DNA of 64,000 nt from M3007 sp041392625 (GTDB lineage Bacteria > Bacteroidota > Bacteroidia > Chitinophagales > Saprospiraceae). The notes below the pieces were generated by a model, which was not told where the DNA came from, searched no databases, and saw only the letters and a list, made by a program, of their open reading frames with translations. Location: contig JAWKLR010000004.1 of NCBI GenBank assembly GCA_041392625.1, positions 179,876 through 243,875 on the forward strand, written 5' to 3'. Of the stretch, positions 36,901-46,035 are shown piece after piece (within the stretch, counting starts at the first letter, position 1; each line of letters begins with the position of its first letter). Made by a program: the position numbers and the translations under genes.

Positions 36901-38189
36901 CGTTTGATTACGCTACATTTGTTTACATCGAGAGCGATGAAGACAACGGGGTCATCAACAATGGATTCAATGCAGTCTTGTATTATACCGGACTTTATCC
37001 GGGACAAACCTATTACGTCCAGGTGGATGGATATGGTGTATCTGAAGGAACATTCTGTCTGGAACTACTCGATGGAATCGAACGGGTCGAACAAGAGGAC
37101 TGTTTTGATACCTACACGATACTGGATGTAGACGGAACTCAACCCGGTGGTGAACGCTGGTATGGCATTTATACCAATCCGGACATTCTGGACCTGGGCC
37201 AAATGGTTGCAGCCATCAATCCCGGATTCCAGGACATCGGCGATGTATCCTGCAAAATTGCTGTGTCAGACAATACCATTGAATTGGCAAGCAACGGCGT
37301 GCCCTACATGCCAGCCTATGTACAGTTTAGCTCTACCGTTGAGCCTACACTGCCTGTTCAGATCCGGTTGTTTTTCTACGACTACGAGCTCAATGCCCTG
37401 AAGTTGGCAACCGGCATGCTTTCCAATACCGTTTCTGATCTGGTTGTAACCCGATACAACGGCATTGTCGAGGACTGTACACCAGCCAACAACAACACGA
37501 TTCCAAGTTCAGTTGGCACAGTTCAACTAATCACCAGCATTGATGAATTTATTACGCCGGGTACGCATTCCTTCTTCCTGGAATTTTACTCAGATACGCT
37601 GGGTGAATATGGTGCACACTTTGGCACCGCCCCGCTGCCTTTGGAATTGCTGCGCTTTTCCGGCAAAGCCCTCGATGCATACAATTTGATTGAGTGGACG
37701 ACCAGCAATGAAGTGCAACTGGAAAAATTCGTGCTTGAACGTTCCTACGATGGGCTTCAGTGGGAAAGCCTGGAATCGCAACCGGCACTTGGAAACAACA
37801 GCAGCCAGCAAACCAATTACCAACAATTGGATAAGGAAGTAAAAGGCTCCGCGTACTACCGGCTCAAATCAGTGGATTTTGACGGGACACATGCCTACTC
37901 AAACATCCTGTACATTCAGCGATCTGGTGGAGCACTGGTTTTGCAAACGGTATATCCAAACCCCACCAGCAATCTGACTAAAATCCGGTTTAACAGCCAG
38001 GATGAGACACCCACCGACTTGTTGATTTACAACCTGACCGGGCGCCTCGTTCTGAAAAAAAGACTCCTACCAATCATTGGCTCCAATGAACTGGAACTGG
38101 ACCTAAGCCAATTACCCGCAGGCATGTACTCGCTCCGGCTACAAACCGAACGACAGCAAAGTGAATCACTTAAGGTGATTAAGAATTAG
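33996..38189 (+). CDS. large secreted CUB/fibronectin-III surface protein with T9SS sorting domain
   Basis: A 1397-residue exported protein. A signal peptide (RLLTLSLFLFSTPIFLQA) is followed by alternating modules up to about residue 745. Fn3 domains (ASVDWIDILAATGFNWELGE, AVISWAGLAGTTQYEWQV) alternate with three CUB-like domains, each beginning C-G-D and containing DFLKIYDG, DVLYIHDG or DVLSLYHG. Two prepeptidase-like beta domains follow (about 750-1030; TRTYLLDVAASGSNGLATYF, GQTYYVQVDGYG). A further beta domain leads to the T9SS sorting signal (YPNPTSN...LPAGMYSLRL). Probably a cell-surface adhesin or matrix protein; no enzymatic motif was seen. Confidence 0.85.
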   Translation: MKQLSPLGIRLLTLSLFLFSTPIFLQANTGTPPYGPAFTCDPPVQVSLQLLTSSYVDISWSYTGTDPVDSYEWEVGFIDFDPGTGTSYLNGTTPDTFVSVLGITGLAGLDFYVKTNCPGGSSTWSGPIRFFVPPGCGDAFTDSGGALNDYSSDELDTTIICPTPGLGLVSTVSFLSFETEENQDFLKIYDGISLDAPQLANLTGYYAPADLPGPFTATNTTGCLTFVFQSNGQVEEEGWTAGVLCAPPAYCLEPMALNITELASDSVSLAWDGVAGNTGYEWQIGPSPFQAGDTPEQSGMTTDESLTIQNLSGNTDYTFIIRSVCGPGDESVWVEVNFHTQTSCGDNWYDSGGIAGDYSDNEDYTELICPNAVGEVVYMDFPSFKTQNGDVLYIHDGTDINAPLIGSFEGTISSFPTIEATNGTGCLTLHFVSDAMNTKEGWEATVSCAAPSGCGSPLGLQLTALSSDQASVDWIDILAATGFNWELGEAPYAPGGTSLQSGSTTDSELALTGLMSSTDYQLYVQTVCAGGNSIWLGISFTTPPGCGDDFYDTGGSADNYQNNEDYTTTICPNDPGDVVSLIFASFKSDQGDVLSLYHGTEVDPAFFIGSLEGNVQNPGVFTSGVSNGCITAHFTSDASSTQAGWFAGVVCAPPNNCIDPIGVTLVEATPDGAVISWAGLAGTTQYEWQVVPAGVNPFPSGTTTTDTFVTVTGLLSISPYDFYVRANCGPNGTSGWVKLSFTTAINCFPSGGNLVCGNTRLAVIGAGNGAWELNCTSPPFPTYGRELVFTFTAPVTRTYLLDVAASGSNGLATYFYKEASLGCDADNWECIGDFNTAGGTEAFGPLIAGKTYFILVDNNSPFSSAVQTFKIVGCGPVNDEAAGAIELTLNTPCAGNIHSNLGAGYLLGEPDPDTSSVDGLAGRWLDPAEKTVWFKFQAPFSGSITLTSDSYPQGSNFDTQIALYEASDPFDYATFVYIESDEDNGVINNGFNAVLYYTGLYPGQTYYVQVDGYGVSEGTFCLELLDGIERVEQEDCFDTYTILDVDGTQPGGERWYGIYTNPDILDLGQMVAAINPGFQDIGDVSCKIAVSDNTIELASNGVPYMPAYVQFSSTVEPTLPVQIRLFFYDYELNALKLATGMLSNTVSDLVVTRYNGIVEDCTPANNNTIPSSVGTVQLITSIDEFITPGTHSFFLEFYSDTLGEYGAHFGTAPLPLELLRFSGKALDAYNLIEWTTSNEVQLEKFVLERSYDGLQWESLESQPALGNNSSQQTNYQQLDKEVKGSAYYRLKSVDFDGTHAYSNILYIQRSGGALVLQTVYPNPTSNLTKIRFNSQDETPTDLLIYNLTGRLVLKKRLLPIIGSNELELDLSQLPAGMYSLRLQTERQQSESLKVIKN

Positions 38190-38207
38190 GGAATGGCAAG
38201 GTGTTGA

Positions 38208-38497
38208 TGATTTGATGATGCGCCCTTCGGGCTAGGATGATTTGTTGATGTTTGTTTATTCGTTTAGTCCGCCTCTACGAGGCTTTGTTTATGCAGAAGT
38301 GATAAGTAGTAAGTTGTAAGTGATAAGTAGTAAGTATATTTTTGACATGTTACAAGTCAACTTATCACTTACTACTCACAACTTACTACTTCTATATAAA
38401 CACATAAACAAGGGCAAGCGCAGCGGCCCGATTAAACAAGGCTCGAAGAGCCGAATAAACATCAACGAATCATCCTAGCCCGAAGGGCGCATCAAAT
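38208..38497. repeat. palindromic repeat family 2, copy A
   Basis: A ~290-base near-palindrome. Its ends are GATGCGCCCTTCGGGCTAGG and the inverted counterpart CCTAGCCCGAAGGGCGCATC. Inside are small hairpins CCGCCTCTACGAGGC, GGGCAAGCGCAGCGGCCC and GGCTCGAAGAGCC. The centre is AAGTGATAAGTAGTAAGT repeats facing ACTTATCACTTACTACT. It fills the gap downstream of the CUB protein gene. An inverted copy lies at 40111-40411. Confidence 0.88.
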
Positions 38498-38560
38498 CTG
38501 TATAGACATGGAATACTACAGGTTTAAAGTGCATTTTTTATGCGTTTAAAGTTTTGAATA

Positions 38561-39367
38561 ATGCAAAAAAAACTTGTTATCTCAATAGCAGTCCTAATTC
38601 TTGGATCATTTCAATGTGCTTTGGCTCAAAAGGAGCAAACGAAGAATGAATTTTCTTTTTTTTATGCTCCAGAGTTTAGCAAATCGAACTTTGATAAAAC
38701 TATATCTGAAGGGGGATTTGGTTTTAATAAAGAATTTTATGAAACCGTAAAACCATCCAAAGTGCTTCTAGGCGCTTCTTATGGTGTGTCTTATGCAAGA
38801 GAGATCAATCAAAAGTCTCGAATAACTTTTTTAATGGAGAGGAAAAGATATGGACAATCCTCTCCTGTTGCTTATAATTACAGAGGCTTCACACCTCAGG
38901 ACACATTGCCAAATTACGGTGGACTTAAATATAAGCTAACACAATGGTCTTATGCTGTTACAGTGAATTATTCGATTGTCATCCATTCAAAAAGGAATCT
39001 GGAGTCATCCGTTGGGCTGGGTATTGGGGTAGACTTTTATGACAAAGCGATTATTCAGGATTTTATAGTTCAAAGAAAAGATGGGGTCATCAGGCCAGGG
39101 TGTTGTACCGGCCATTATACCTATCTATCCACACTTCAAAAGTTAAATGGCTTCTGGTATCCGATTAAGGCGGGTTTATATCGAGGCAACTTAAGCATGT
39201 TTTATAATTTAAAATATAAGATTTTGGGAAGGGTGTCCTTTCATCTAACCCCCAGAATTACATACCTAACAAATATTATAGGGCAAAAAAGCTCACCACC
39301 CTCATTCATACCTAATGGAACCGTCATTCTAGTAGGGGGAAGTACTGGGGTAGGTTTATCCTTTTAA
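38561..39367 (+). CDS. outer-membrane beta-barrel protein, unknown function
   Basis: A 268-residue exported protein. A signal peptide (KLVISIAVLILGSFQCALAQ) precedes alternating strands (VLLGASYGVSYAREI, WSYAVTVNYSIVIHS, LESSVGLGIGVDFYD) and a C-terminal GVGLSF, typical of a small barrel. Its AT-rich sequence contrasts with the genes on both sides. It is paired with the next barrel gene (8-base gap), and both are enclosed by inverted copies of repeat family 2. No family recognised. Confidence 0.65.
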   Translation: MQKKLVISIAVLILGSFQCALAQKEQTKNEFSFFYAPEFSKSNFDKTISEGGFGFNKEFYETVKPSKVLLGASYGVSYAREINQKSRITFLMERKRYGQSSPVAYNYRGFTPQDTLPNYGGLKYKLTQWSYAVTVNYSIVIHSKRNLESSVGLGIGVDFYDKAIIQDFIVQRKDGVIRPGCCTGHYTYLSTLQKLNGFWYPIKAGLYRGNLSMFYNLKYKILGRVSFHLTPRITYLTNIIGQKSSPPSFIPNGTVILVGGSTGVGLSF

Positions 39368-39375
39368 GTTTTTAT

Positions 39376-40020
39376 ATGAAAGAGGCCTTTTTAATCATTT
39401 TAGTTTTTTTGATTTCATATTCTCCAGGTAATGGACAGTTTTTGATCAATATTGAAACCGGTTTATCTTTTTCAAAAATGGGAAATAGATTTACTGAAAC
39501 CAGCACATTTAGTGAGCCACGATTCAGTAGTAGAACTGAGCTGCTCTATAGATTAAAAGCCCATAAATTTCACCTAGACTTAGGGCTTGGATATTCTTTG
39601 GAAGGTCATTCATTCAAAGTGCTCAACTACTTCGAAGCAGAGCGAATAAAAGCAAGACTATCTATTCATAATTTAAACTTATCCATAGTTCCAAGTATTA
39701 ATCTTCATTTAGGGTCTAGAGAGTCTGGACCTTTAGGAAATATTTCACTATTGACAGGAGTGTTTTATGGCTATATCTTTTCTTCCAAATTTAAATATCA
39801 CAAGGACCCCGTTATTTCAGATATCCAATTAAAACCACTCAATACTGGACTTATTCTTGGAATTAGAACATCTTGCCAAGCCAAATCTAAATTGCCAACA
39901 GGTTTTGACCTAAGCTTAAAATACTATTGGGGATTGGTTAATATTCAAAAAGGGAATGTCGAATGGTACACAAGATCTTTGATGTGTTCAATTACACTTC
40001 CCCTTTCAAAGGGTAAATGA
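39376..40020 (+). CDS. outer-membrane beta-barrel protein, unknown function
   Basis: A 214-residue exported protein with a signal peptide (LIILVFLISYSPGNGQ) and a PorT-like barrel pattern (FLINIETGLSFSKMG, FHLDLGLGYSLEGH, ISLLTGVFYGYIFSS). It is AT-rich, like its upstream partner, with which it is probably cotranscribed. The two may form one envelope unit. Function unknown. Confidence 0.65.
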   Translation: MKEAFLIILVFLISYSPGNGQFLINIETGLSFSKMGNRFTETSTFSEPRFSSRTELLYRLKAHKFHLDLGLGYSLEGHSFKVLNYFEAERIKARLSIHNLNLSIVPSINLHLGSRESGPLGNISLLTGVFYGYIFSSKFKYHKDPVISDIQLKPLNTGLILGIRTSCQAKSKLPTGFDLSLKYYWGLVNIQKGNVEWYTRSLMCSITLPLSKGK

Positions 40021-40110
40021 AATATATAGTTTGTATTGATCAATAAAGGATCAATACAATTTCTGATCTCCTTCCGACTAGATTTCATCTCAACAATTTT
40101 CACTTATATA

Positions 40111-40411
40111 GGATGAGTCGTTGATGTTTATTCGGCTCTCCGAGCCTTGTTTAATCGGGCCGCTGCGCTTGCCCTTGTTTATGTGTGTATATAGATGTGG
40201 TAAGTTGTAAGTGATAAGTAGTAAGTGATAAGTTGTAAGTGATAAGTTGTAAGTGATAAGTTGTAAGTATATTTTTGAAATGTTACGAGTCAACTTATGA
40301 CTTACAACTTTCTACTCCGGCATAAACAGAGCCTCGCAGAGGCGGACTAAACGAATAAACATTTTCAACAAATCATCCTAGCCCGAAGGGCGCATCATCA
40401 AATCATCAACC
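40111..40411. repeat. palindromic repeat family 2, copy B (inverted)
   Basis: Same modules as copy A in reverse order: GGCTCTCCGAGCC, GGGCCGCTGCGCTTGCCC, then several AAGTGATAAGTTGT units, then GCCTCGCAGAGGC and the end CCTAGCCCGAAGGGCGCATC. The left terminal hairpin is missing. The TIR gene starts 44 bases downstream. Confidence 0.88.
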
Positions 40412-40454
40412 CCGGGCCACTAAATTTCACTATTTTGCCGACAAATTTGAAAAA

Positions 40455-41870
40455 ATGGTTCAAGCCCGGGAAGTACTTATCAAAACAATCGAAGGTCTGC
40501 TCGAAGAAAGCGAGTTGGAGTTGGCCGTGGATGCCCTGCTGCTTTTGGAAGAAAAAACAAAGGCAGGTTTTCGTCAGGATGTGATTTTGCATTCAGGAAA
40601 TTACCTCGAAGCGCAAAAGATGTTTAAAAACAACCTGATTGATTTTGATAATTACAGCAGGAAAGCCTCCCTGGCCCGTTTTGGCTTGTTGGATGTAGTC
40701 AAAGATCTGGGAAAAAAACTTGCATCTGCTAAGAATACAGGGTTGCAGGCATTCCAATATGTACTCCCGGATGTCACTGATCTTGATCATGCACTTGGAA
40801 GCAAATCTCCAGTCGATCGATTTCAATTTATCCTAAAACTGGACACGCTAAGTGCTTCGTTGGTGCGCATCTTAAGTCCCTCTGGAAAAAACGGCATCGG
40901 TTTACTCAATTCCGATCATCAACTCACCACAGCTTCAAAAATACTTGATGCTCAGGCAAATGCCGGTTTTTCATATACCTGCGATCCGGATGGGAATGCC
41001 GTCTTTGCCGACCTGATTGAAACAAAAGGAGCCATTCAGACGGATCAACCAGGAAGCCAACTGAGCCAGACACAACTCAATGGTTCTGTTCCTTCCCTTT
41101 CCGGAAATGAAGTATTTGAATGGGCTGAGTATCAGGATAAAAACCAACCCGGCTTTTTGATCTGTTACCCGGAAGACGCTGCTGGATTGCTGTACATAGC
41201 CACGGCCCAACTCGGAGAAAACAAAGACAATCACATTGATTTCAAACTGAATGGCACAGTAAAACCCGGCCTGGGTGCCATCCTGACCAACGCCAAACTC
41301 GAAGCCATCGGCATACTCACTGAAGAACTGGAGAGTAAAAACAAAAGCCATGGCACCGCGCTGGTGGGAGCTACTAAGCCTGTTGTTGAAAAGGACAAAC
41401 CAAGTCCTGAACCTCTGGCACCACCAGACCCTAAACCCACATCCGGAATACCTAAATTTGTTTTTGTTTACGATGAACTCGATAAGCAATTGTCCGACCG
41501 ATTAAACAACCACCTGTTTGTACTTCGCAACACTAAGAAAATTGAAGTGTACAGCATTCATCGGGCAAAAGCCGGGGAGGATGTGGAAGCCCGTGCACGG
41601 GAGGAACTAAAAACTGCCGATTATCTGGTCTGCCTTATTTCACCCAATTTATTCAATGAAGAAGCCCCCTGGTTTGGGATCATCATGGAAGAACTAGCGG
41701 CAGGGAAACCGATTATTCCGGTGCTATTGCAAAAGATGGATATTGCAGGCACCGGTCTGGAAAAACTTAAAGCACTCCCTCCCGGCAACCTAAGCATTGC
41801 CGAATATGCCAACCAAGATGCCGCATATGCCGCGGTTGCCAAAGAGATTGGCCGCTTGGTTGGGAACTAG
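40455..41870 (+). CDS. EAD-like/degenerate trypsin-like/TIR domain protein, predicted conflict-system effector
   Basis: A 471-residue cytoplasmic protein with three regions. Residues 1-90 form a helical bundle (LLEESELELAVDALLLLEEK, FKNNLIDFDNYSRKASLARF) like effector-associated domain EAD11. Residues 105-290 look like a trypsin-fold domain without catalytic residues (SASLVRILSPSGKNGIGLLN, where the usual His motif reads TTASKIL). After a proline-rich linker (SPEPLAPPDPKPTSG), residues 335-471 form a TIR domain (KFVFVYDELDKQLSDRLNNH, ADYLVCLISPNLFNEE, IIMEELAAGKPIIPVLLQ). TIR domains in bacterial immunity consume NAD or make signals. Palindromic repeats lie on both sides. No adjacent sensor gene was found. 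Confidence 0.7.
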   Translation: MVQAREVLIKTIEGLLEESELELAVDALLLLEEKTKAGFRQDVILHSGNYLEAQKMFKNNLIDFDNYSRKASLARFGLLDVVKDLGKKLASAKNTGLQAFQYVLPDVTDLDHALGSKSPVDRFQFILKLDTLSASLVRILSPSGKNGIGLLNSDHQLTTASKILDAQANAGFSYTCDPDGNAVFADLIETKGAIQTDQPGSQLSQTQLNGSVPSLSGNEVFEWAEYQDKNQPGFLICYPEDAAGLLYIATAQLGENKDNHIDFKLNGTVKPGLGAILTNAKLEAIGILTEELESKNKSHGTALVGATKPVVEKDKPSPEPLAPPDPKPTSGIPKFVFVYDELDKQLSDRLNNHLFVLRNTKKIEVYSIHRAKAGEDVEARAREELKTADYLVCLISPNLFNEEAPWFGIIMEELAAGKPIIPVLLQKMDIAGTGLEKLKALPPGNLSIAEYANQDAAYAAVAKEIGRLVGN

Positions 41871-42005
41871 TATTCAGCCAAAGGAAATACTAGAAAATGT
41901 TATTTCTGAATGTACTAACACCTTCTCTTTTTAGAAGTCGGTGTTTAAAATTAAAGCGTACTACTAACTCCGATCTTTCGGTTGCCTGTTGAATCAGATT
42001 AAAAT

Positions 42006-42203
42006 GGGGCGCTAGCCATATTATCTTCGTAGTACTAAGAATGTGATACCATTTTGAGGGGCGTAGCCCTGACATCTTAACGCCTTTACCTCAGTTTTTT
42101 TTCATGTTTAGTTATACACAAGATTGCGCATTAAGATGTCAGGGCTACGCCCCTTACGCCTGATATCCAGATACATCTATGAAGATATCAGGGCTAGCGC
42201 CCC
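42006..42203. repeat. palindromic repeat family 1, copy 3 (inverted)
   Basis: Outer arm GGGGCGCTAGCC (42006), inner arms GGGGCGTAGCCCTGACATC (42058) and AAGATGTCAGGGCTACGCCC (42133), outer arm ending GGGCTAGCGCCCC (42203). The flank at 41940-42000 matches, in reverse, the flank of copy 1 at 10200-10260. Confidence 0.85.
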
Positions 42204-42249
42204 TAATTTTGTTCAATACACAATCGCGTGGTTGGGAACTGAACCTCCC

Positions 42250-44871
42250 TTAAAGTTTAGTCATTACCGAAATAGCCACTTTCTCTGCATGCACCCGACC
42301 ATCCGGGTGAAAGAACTCCGCAAATACAATGTAAATGCCCGGGCGCAAACGCTGCTGATCATCCGCTTCTCCATCCCAGCGCAAATCACCTTCTACCCCC
42401 AGCAGTTCCTGACGAACCAGGTGTTTAACCGGAATTCCAGCAGCATCAAAAATGGTGATGCTTGCACTGTAACCTGGGTCGGGAACGGAATAATGCATGT
42501 TTAGGAAATCCTCATACCCATCGCCATCCGGAGAAAGTCGGGCAACCGGAATGTCCAGGATTTTGCCCGTATTCCCCACCGTTTCCAGGGCTTGAGAATT
42601 GGGTCGTGTTGGGGTGCCGGAAGGTCCGCCAGGAGGACCGGCAGCCGAAGTCCAGTTGTTGGGATCCTGCGTCGGGTTGCCGCTCCGAATCCGCTCAAGG
42701 CTCACCCCGTCTTTATCCGAAGAGGTATAAATTGCATTGTGGTATTCATCACTGTAATCAAAAGAACTCACGGTAAGGGAAGTCGCCTCCGTCCGACCAG
42801 TACAAAGTAATATTGCCCTCGTTATTGCCCATAGAAGGCAGGTTGGTATCCAGCAGCCAATCTTCATTGGTTTGCTCAAAACGGGTCAGAATATCAAGTG
42901 GGTCTTCCGTTAAGACAATGTACTGACCGGGCAAAATAAGCCGGTCTTCCAAAATTGGCTCAATGTCGTTGCCAAAACTAAAATTAGCAATGAAAAATGA
43001 GCCCCACATAAAATCTTATCACTCTGATTATAAACTTCCACAAACCGGGTACCACCGGTTGCCGGGTTGAACAACACTTCATTCAGAATCAAATCCTGCG
43101 GTTCGGGCTTTTCCGGAAGCCCCAGGAGCAAGACCTGTGTATCATCCGAAGCATTGCCGCTGCAATCCAGCAAATTGGCATTGGAACGCAGGGAGTAAAC
43201 CTGACCGGAAGCCATGGGGTCCAACAAAGTCAACAATACCTCCGCCCGGTTTCCAGCGTAAATTTCCGCACTTGAAATAGTGAGCACGGGATCAAATACA
43301 TACGAATCGGGATCTACAGCAGATCCTTGTTCAAGTCCTTCAGAAAAACGGAGCAATACTTCTGTTGCAGAAATTGGCAGCGCATCCACCAAATACGGCG
43401 CATCGGTATCCGGACCTTCCTGCAAGGAAGCATTTGCTGCACCAGGCGTTCCTCCGGGAATTGTGGGGCACGATTGCCAATTATCACCACCCAGACAAGG
43501 TGTCAGCGGATTGATGCGTTCAAGCGTCCAGCCCCCATCCTGCTTGTCGGGATCGGTATGCCAATTCAGACTGAAGTCCACCTGATCGATCTGAACCGAA
43601 CCGCGGGTCAGCACCAGATTTTCACCTGAATTATTCAAACTTGGGAAGCCAACCATTCCTGAATAATTGCTGAGCAATCCGCTAAAAGCAGAGGCACTGG
43701 ATGTGCTGCACAATACAAAAAAGGAGTCGGGTTGCAGCAGTACAGCAGGCAGACTTTGGGCAGTGCCACCATCTGAAAGTTGCAGACTACTCAAATCAAT
43801 AATTTTATCCGAACGGTTGTACAATTCCAGCCACTCTACCTCTGGTAGTCCGGCGGAAGGACTCGGGTCGGCCATGATTTCATTTATCAACACATCAAAC
43901 TCCTCCGCATTCTCCACCAACACATAGGAAAAGTCAGCGCTTTGAACACCGGAAACATTGCCCAATGCATCCGCTATCAGATTGGATTCCAGGGTGTAAT
44001 TCCCGGTCGGGAACGGGTTGGCAAAACTCAGGGTAACCGATTGGAGATTTGCATTTAATTCTGCGAGCACAGGATTTCCGATTCCCAGAACGGTATAATT
44101 GCCGACTAGTTCAGCACTGCTTTGATCCAGGATTTCGTCAAACGAAACAAGCAATTGGGTGGGACTGTCCAAACTTGCTGAAAGCAGCTGGGGCGGATCC
44201 AAATCCGGCACGTCTGCCTGAATTGAAATGTTATCAAAATAAAATAAATCAACGCGAGTAGCAGTATACAGGCATTCAAAGCCAAAGTAGACCGGAACTC
44301 CACCGGGTGCATAACTGGCATCAGAAACACTTCCCTCCGGAGCAAATGAGCCACCGGGATTGCGCATCTCAAGGGTCCACCCACCCGCAGTAGATCGTTT
44401 CACCCGAATTCGTTTATCCACCGGATCGGAAGCAACGCCCCCCAATTGGCCAGTCAGGAGCAGCGTTCCCACACCGGCATCCTGCCGAAAAAACCGAAGC
44501 GCATCCATACTGCCGGTTTCCCCAATTTCAAGATAATACCCGTTGGCTGCAGCCAGATCGGATTGATCGGCAAACAAATAAATTCGAAGCAAATTGGATG
44601 TTGACGGAGCAAACTCCAGGCGAATATCCAGTTCCCATACGGCACTGTCGGCAATCAGTCCTTCAACCAACAGCACGGAACTTCCGGCTCCCGGAGCCAT
44701 GAGTTGCAATTCACCGGAAGCATTGACTACAAAATTAGCAGCATCCCCTTGCCAGGCAGGATTGCTGGTGAAGTTGCCATCTGAAAAATCATCCGTAATT
44801 TGGGCTTGAGATTGGAGTGAAATGAAAAATAAACAAAGGAAAATGCAGGTAAATCGATACAAGGAGGGCAT
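42250..44871 (-). pseudogene. secreted lamin-tail-domain protein, two frameshifts
   Basis: An exported protein of about 870 residues when the frames are joined. From the ATG at 44871 come a signal peptide (FTCIFLCLFFISLQSQAQ), a LamG-like sandwich and SbsA/Ig-like domains (LLVSFDEILDQSSAELVGNY). Two lamin-tail domains follow (VLINEIMADPSPSAGLPEVE, LILNEVLFNPATGGTRFVEV), then a FlgD/CHU-type C-terminal domain (ARLSPDGDGYEDFLNMHYSV). The frame changes near 43010 (a run of four A) and near 42778 (a run of three G). Each is repaired by one base. Either the gene is decaying or the sequence has indel errors. It is divergent from the SH3 lipoprotein gene across 64 bases. Confidence 0.8.
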
Positions 44872-44935
44872 GCAGTCTGTTCGTTTGGTAAAAAGGATGG
44901 TACAAGGTACGGCGAAGCCCTGGATTCCCACACGG

Positions 44936-46003
44936 ATGAGGCGGTTCTCTTTTATGGCTTTAACGTTTTTTCTCACTTTTTTTCACAGCTGCCAGTCTGA
45001 CTCCGATTCCAACACCTTTCATGCAGACCTCAACGTTGGGCCACGCAGCACTGGTTTGTACAAGCAAGCCGGAACGGACTCAGATTTTATTCAGGAACTA
45101 AAACCGGGCACGGAGCTTCTAGATTTAGGGGAAGTCAGTAGATTTTCAAGTCGGGTCATTTACGATGGGAAAAACCTATCGGGCCCTTGGATAAAAGTAC
45201 AAACATCAGAAGGAACTACCGGCTGGGTATTTTTACCAGATATTCGGACTCAAAACCCAAATCCAATCGACTGGATGCATGCCAAGCATTTAAGCTCCCT
45301 TTTAGGGAAATCCGGAGATGCAGTATTCACTTCCTGGGAAAAAAGTGCATCCACGCTTCAGGATGAAACTGAACTAGCCAAATACTACCGAGAATCAATT
45401 TCCCTCCAAAACACCCTGAATCAGCAATTGCGCAGCAGGCCAACAAAAGACCCTGAAGCCGATTTTTCAGAATACAATTGGCTCGAAGAGCGCCTCCCTT
45501 GTTTTGCCTTACGTTATCCGCAGGAGGCTGCTCCTGAAGTTAAAATTGACTACACGCATTTTGCAGAAAAAGCCCGTAAAACATCGGGAGAACAGGACAA
45601 CCAGTTTTTCCAACTTTGCCTCGAAATTTATCCACTCGACAGTCTGGAATCCGATTTTCCCGTCTGGCTAATGCCCCTTTCCTTGAACACCAGTTGCAGT
45701 CAACTCGGCGACGGGAGTTATTTGCGGCTGCTCAGAAAAATAAATCAACTAAAGGCGAGCGCACCCATTTTTAACAATGAGTTGGATCATTTTCAAAACC
45801 TACTGCTGGAAAGTTTGTGGAATGAAACACCTCAATTCTGGCAAGCGGCAAACCAGGCTCAAAGCGAATTGGACTCGTTGATACAACTCGGCGCCCCTTC
45901 TCTGCAAACAAGCGAACTGGAATCCCTCAAACGCCTAAAAAGCCAGATGCAAGCCGCAGATTCATCCGGCATACGATTTAATTTGCGCAGCGGATTGTAC
46001 TAA
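44936..46003 (+). CDS. SH3-domain lipoprotein, hypothetical
   Basis: A 355-residue protein. The ATG at 44936 begins a lipoprotein signal peptide (SFMALTFFLTFFHSCQS, lipobox cysteine). An SH3-like domain follows at about 35-95 (LNVGPRSTGLYKQAGTDSDF, WIKVQTSEGTTGWVFLP), similar to SH3_3 domains that bind wall or peptide ligands. The C-terminal 230 residues are helical and unrecognised. The upstream in-frame codons overlap the divergent lamin-tail gene and are rejected. The first sulfatase gene starts 32 bases downstream, so cotranscription is likely. Confidence 0.75.
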   Translation: MRRFSFMALTFFLTFFHSCQSDSDSNTFHADLNVGPRSTGLYKQAGTDSDFIQELKPGTELLDLGEVSRFSSRVIYDGKNLSGPWIKVQTSEGTTGWVFLPDIRTQNPNPIDWMHAKHLSSLLGKSGDAVFTSWEKSASTLQDETELAKYYRESISLQNTLNQQLRSRPTKDPEADFSEYNWLEERLPCFALRYPQEAAPEVKIDYTHFAEKARKTSGEQDNQFFQLCLEIYPLDSLESDFPVWLMPLSLNTSCSQLGDGSYLRLLRKINQLKASAPIFNNELDHFQNLLLESLWNETPQFWQAANQAQSELDSLIQLGAPSLQTSELESLKRLKSQMQAADSSGIRFNLRSGLY

Positions 46004-46035
46004 TTCCCTGCACTTCCAATAAAACAATACGTACC

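Noticed and set aside
38300..38395. Regular AAGTGATAAGTAGT units that look like a CRISPR or tandem array
   Set aside because: Units are contiguous without unique spacers and face complementary units, so they are the centre of a palindrome rather than a CRISPR array.
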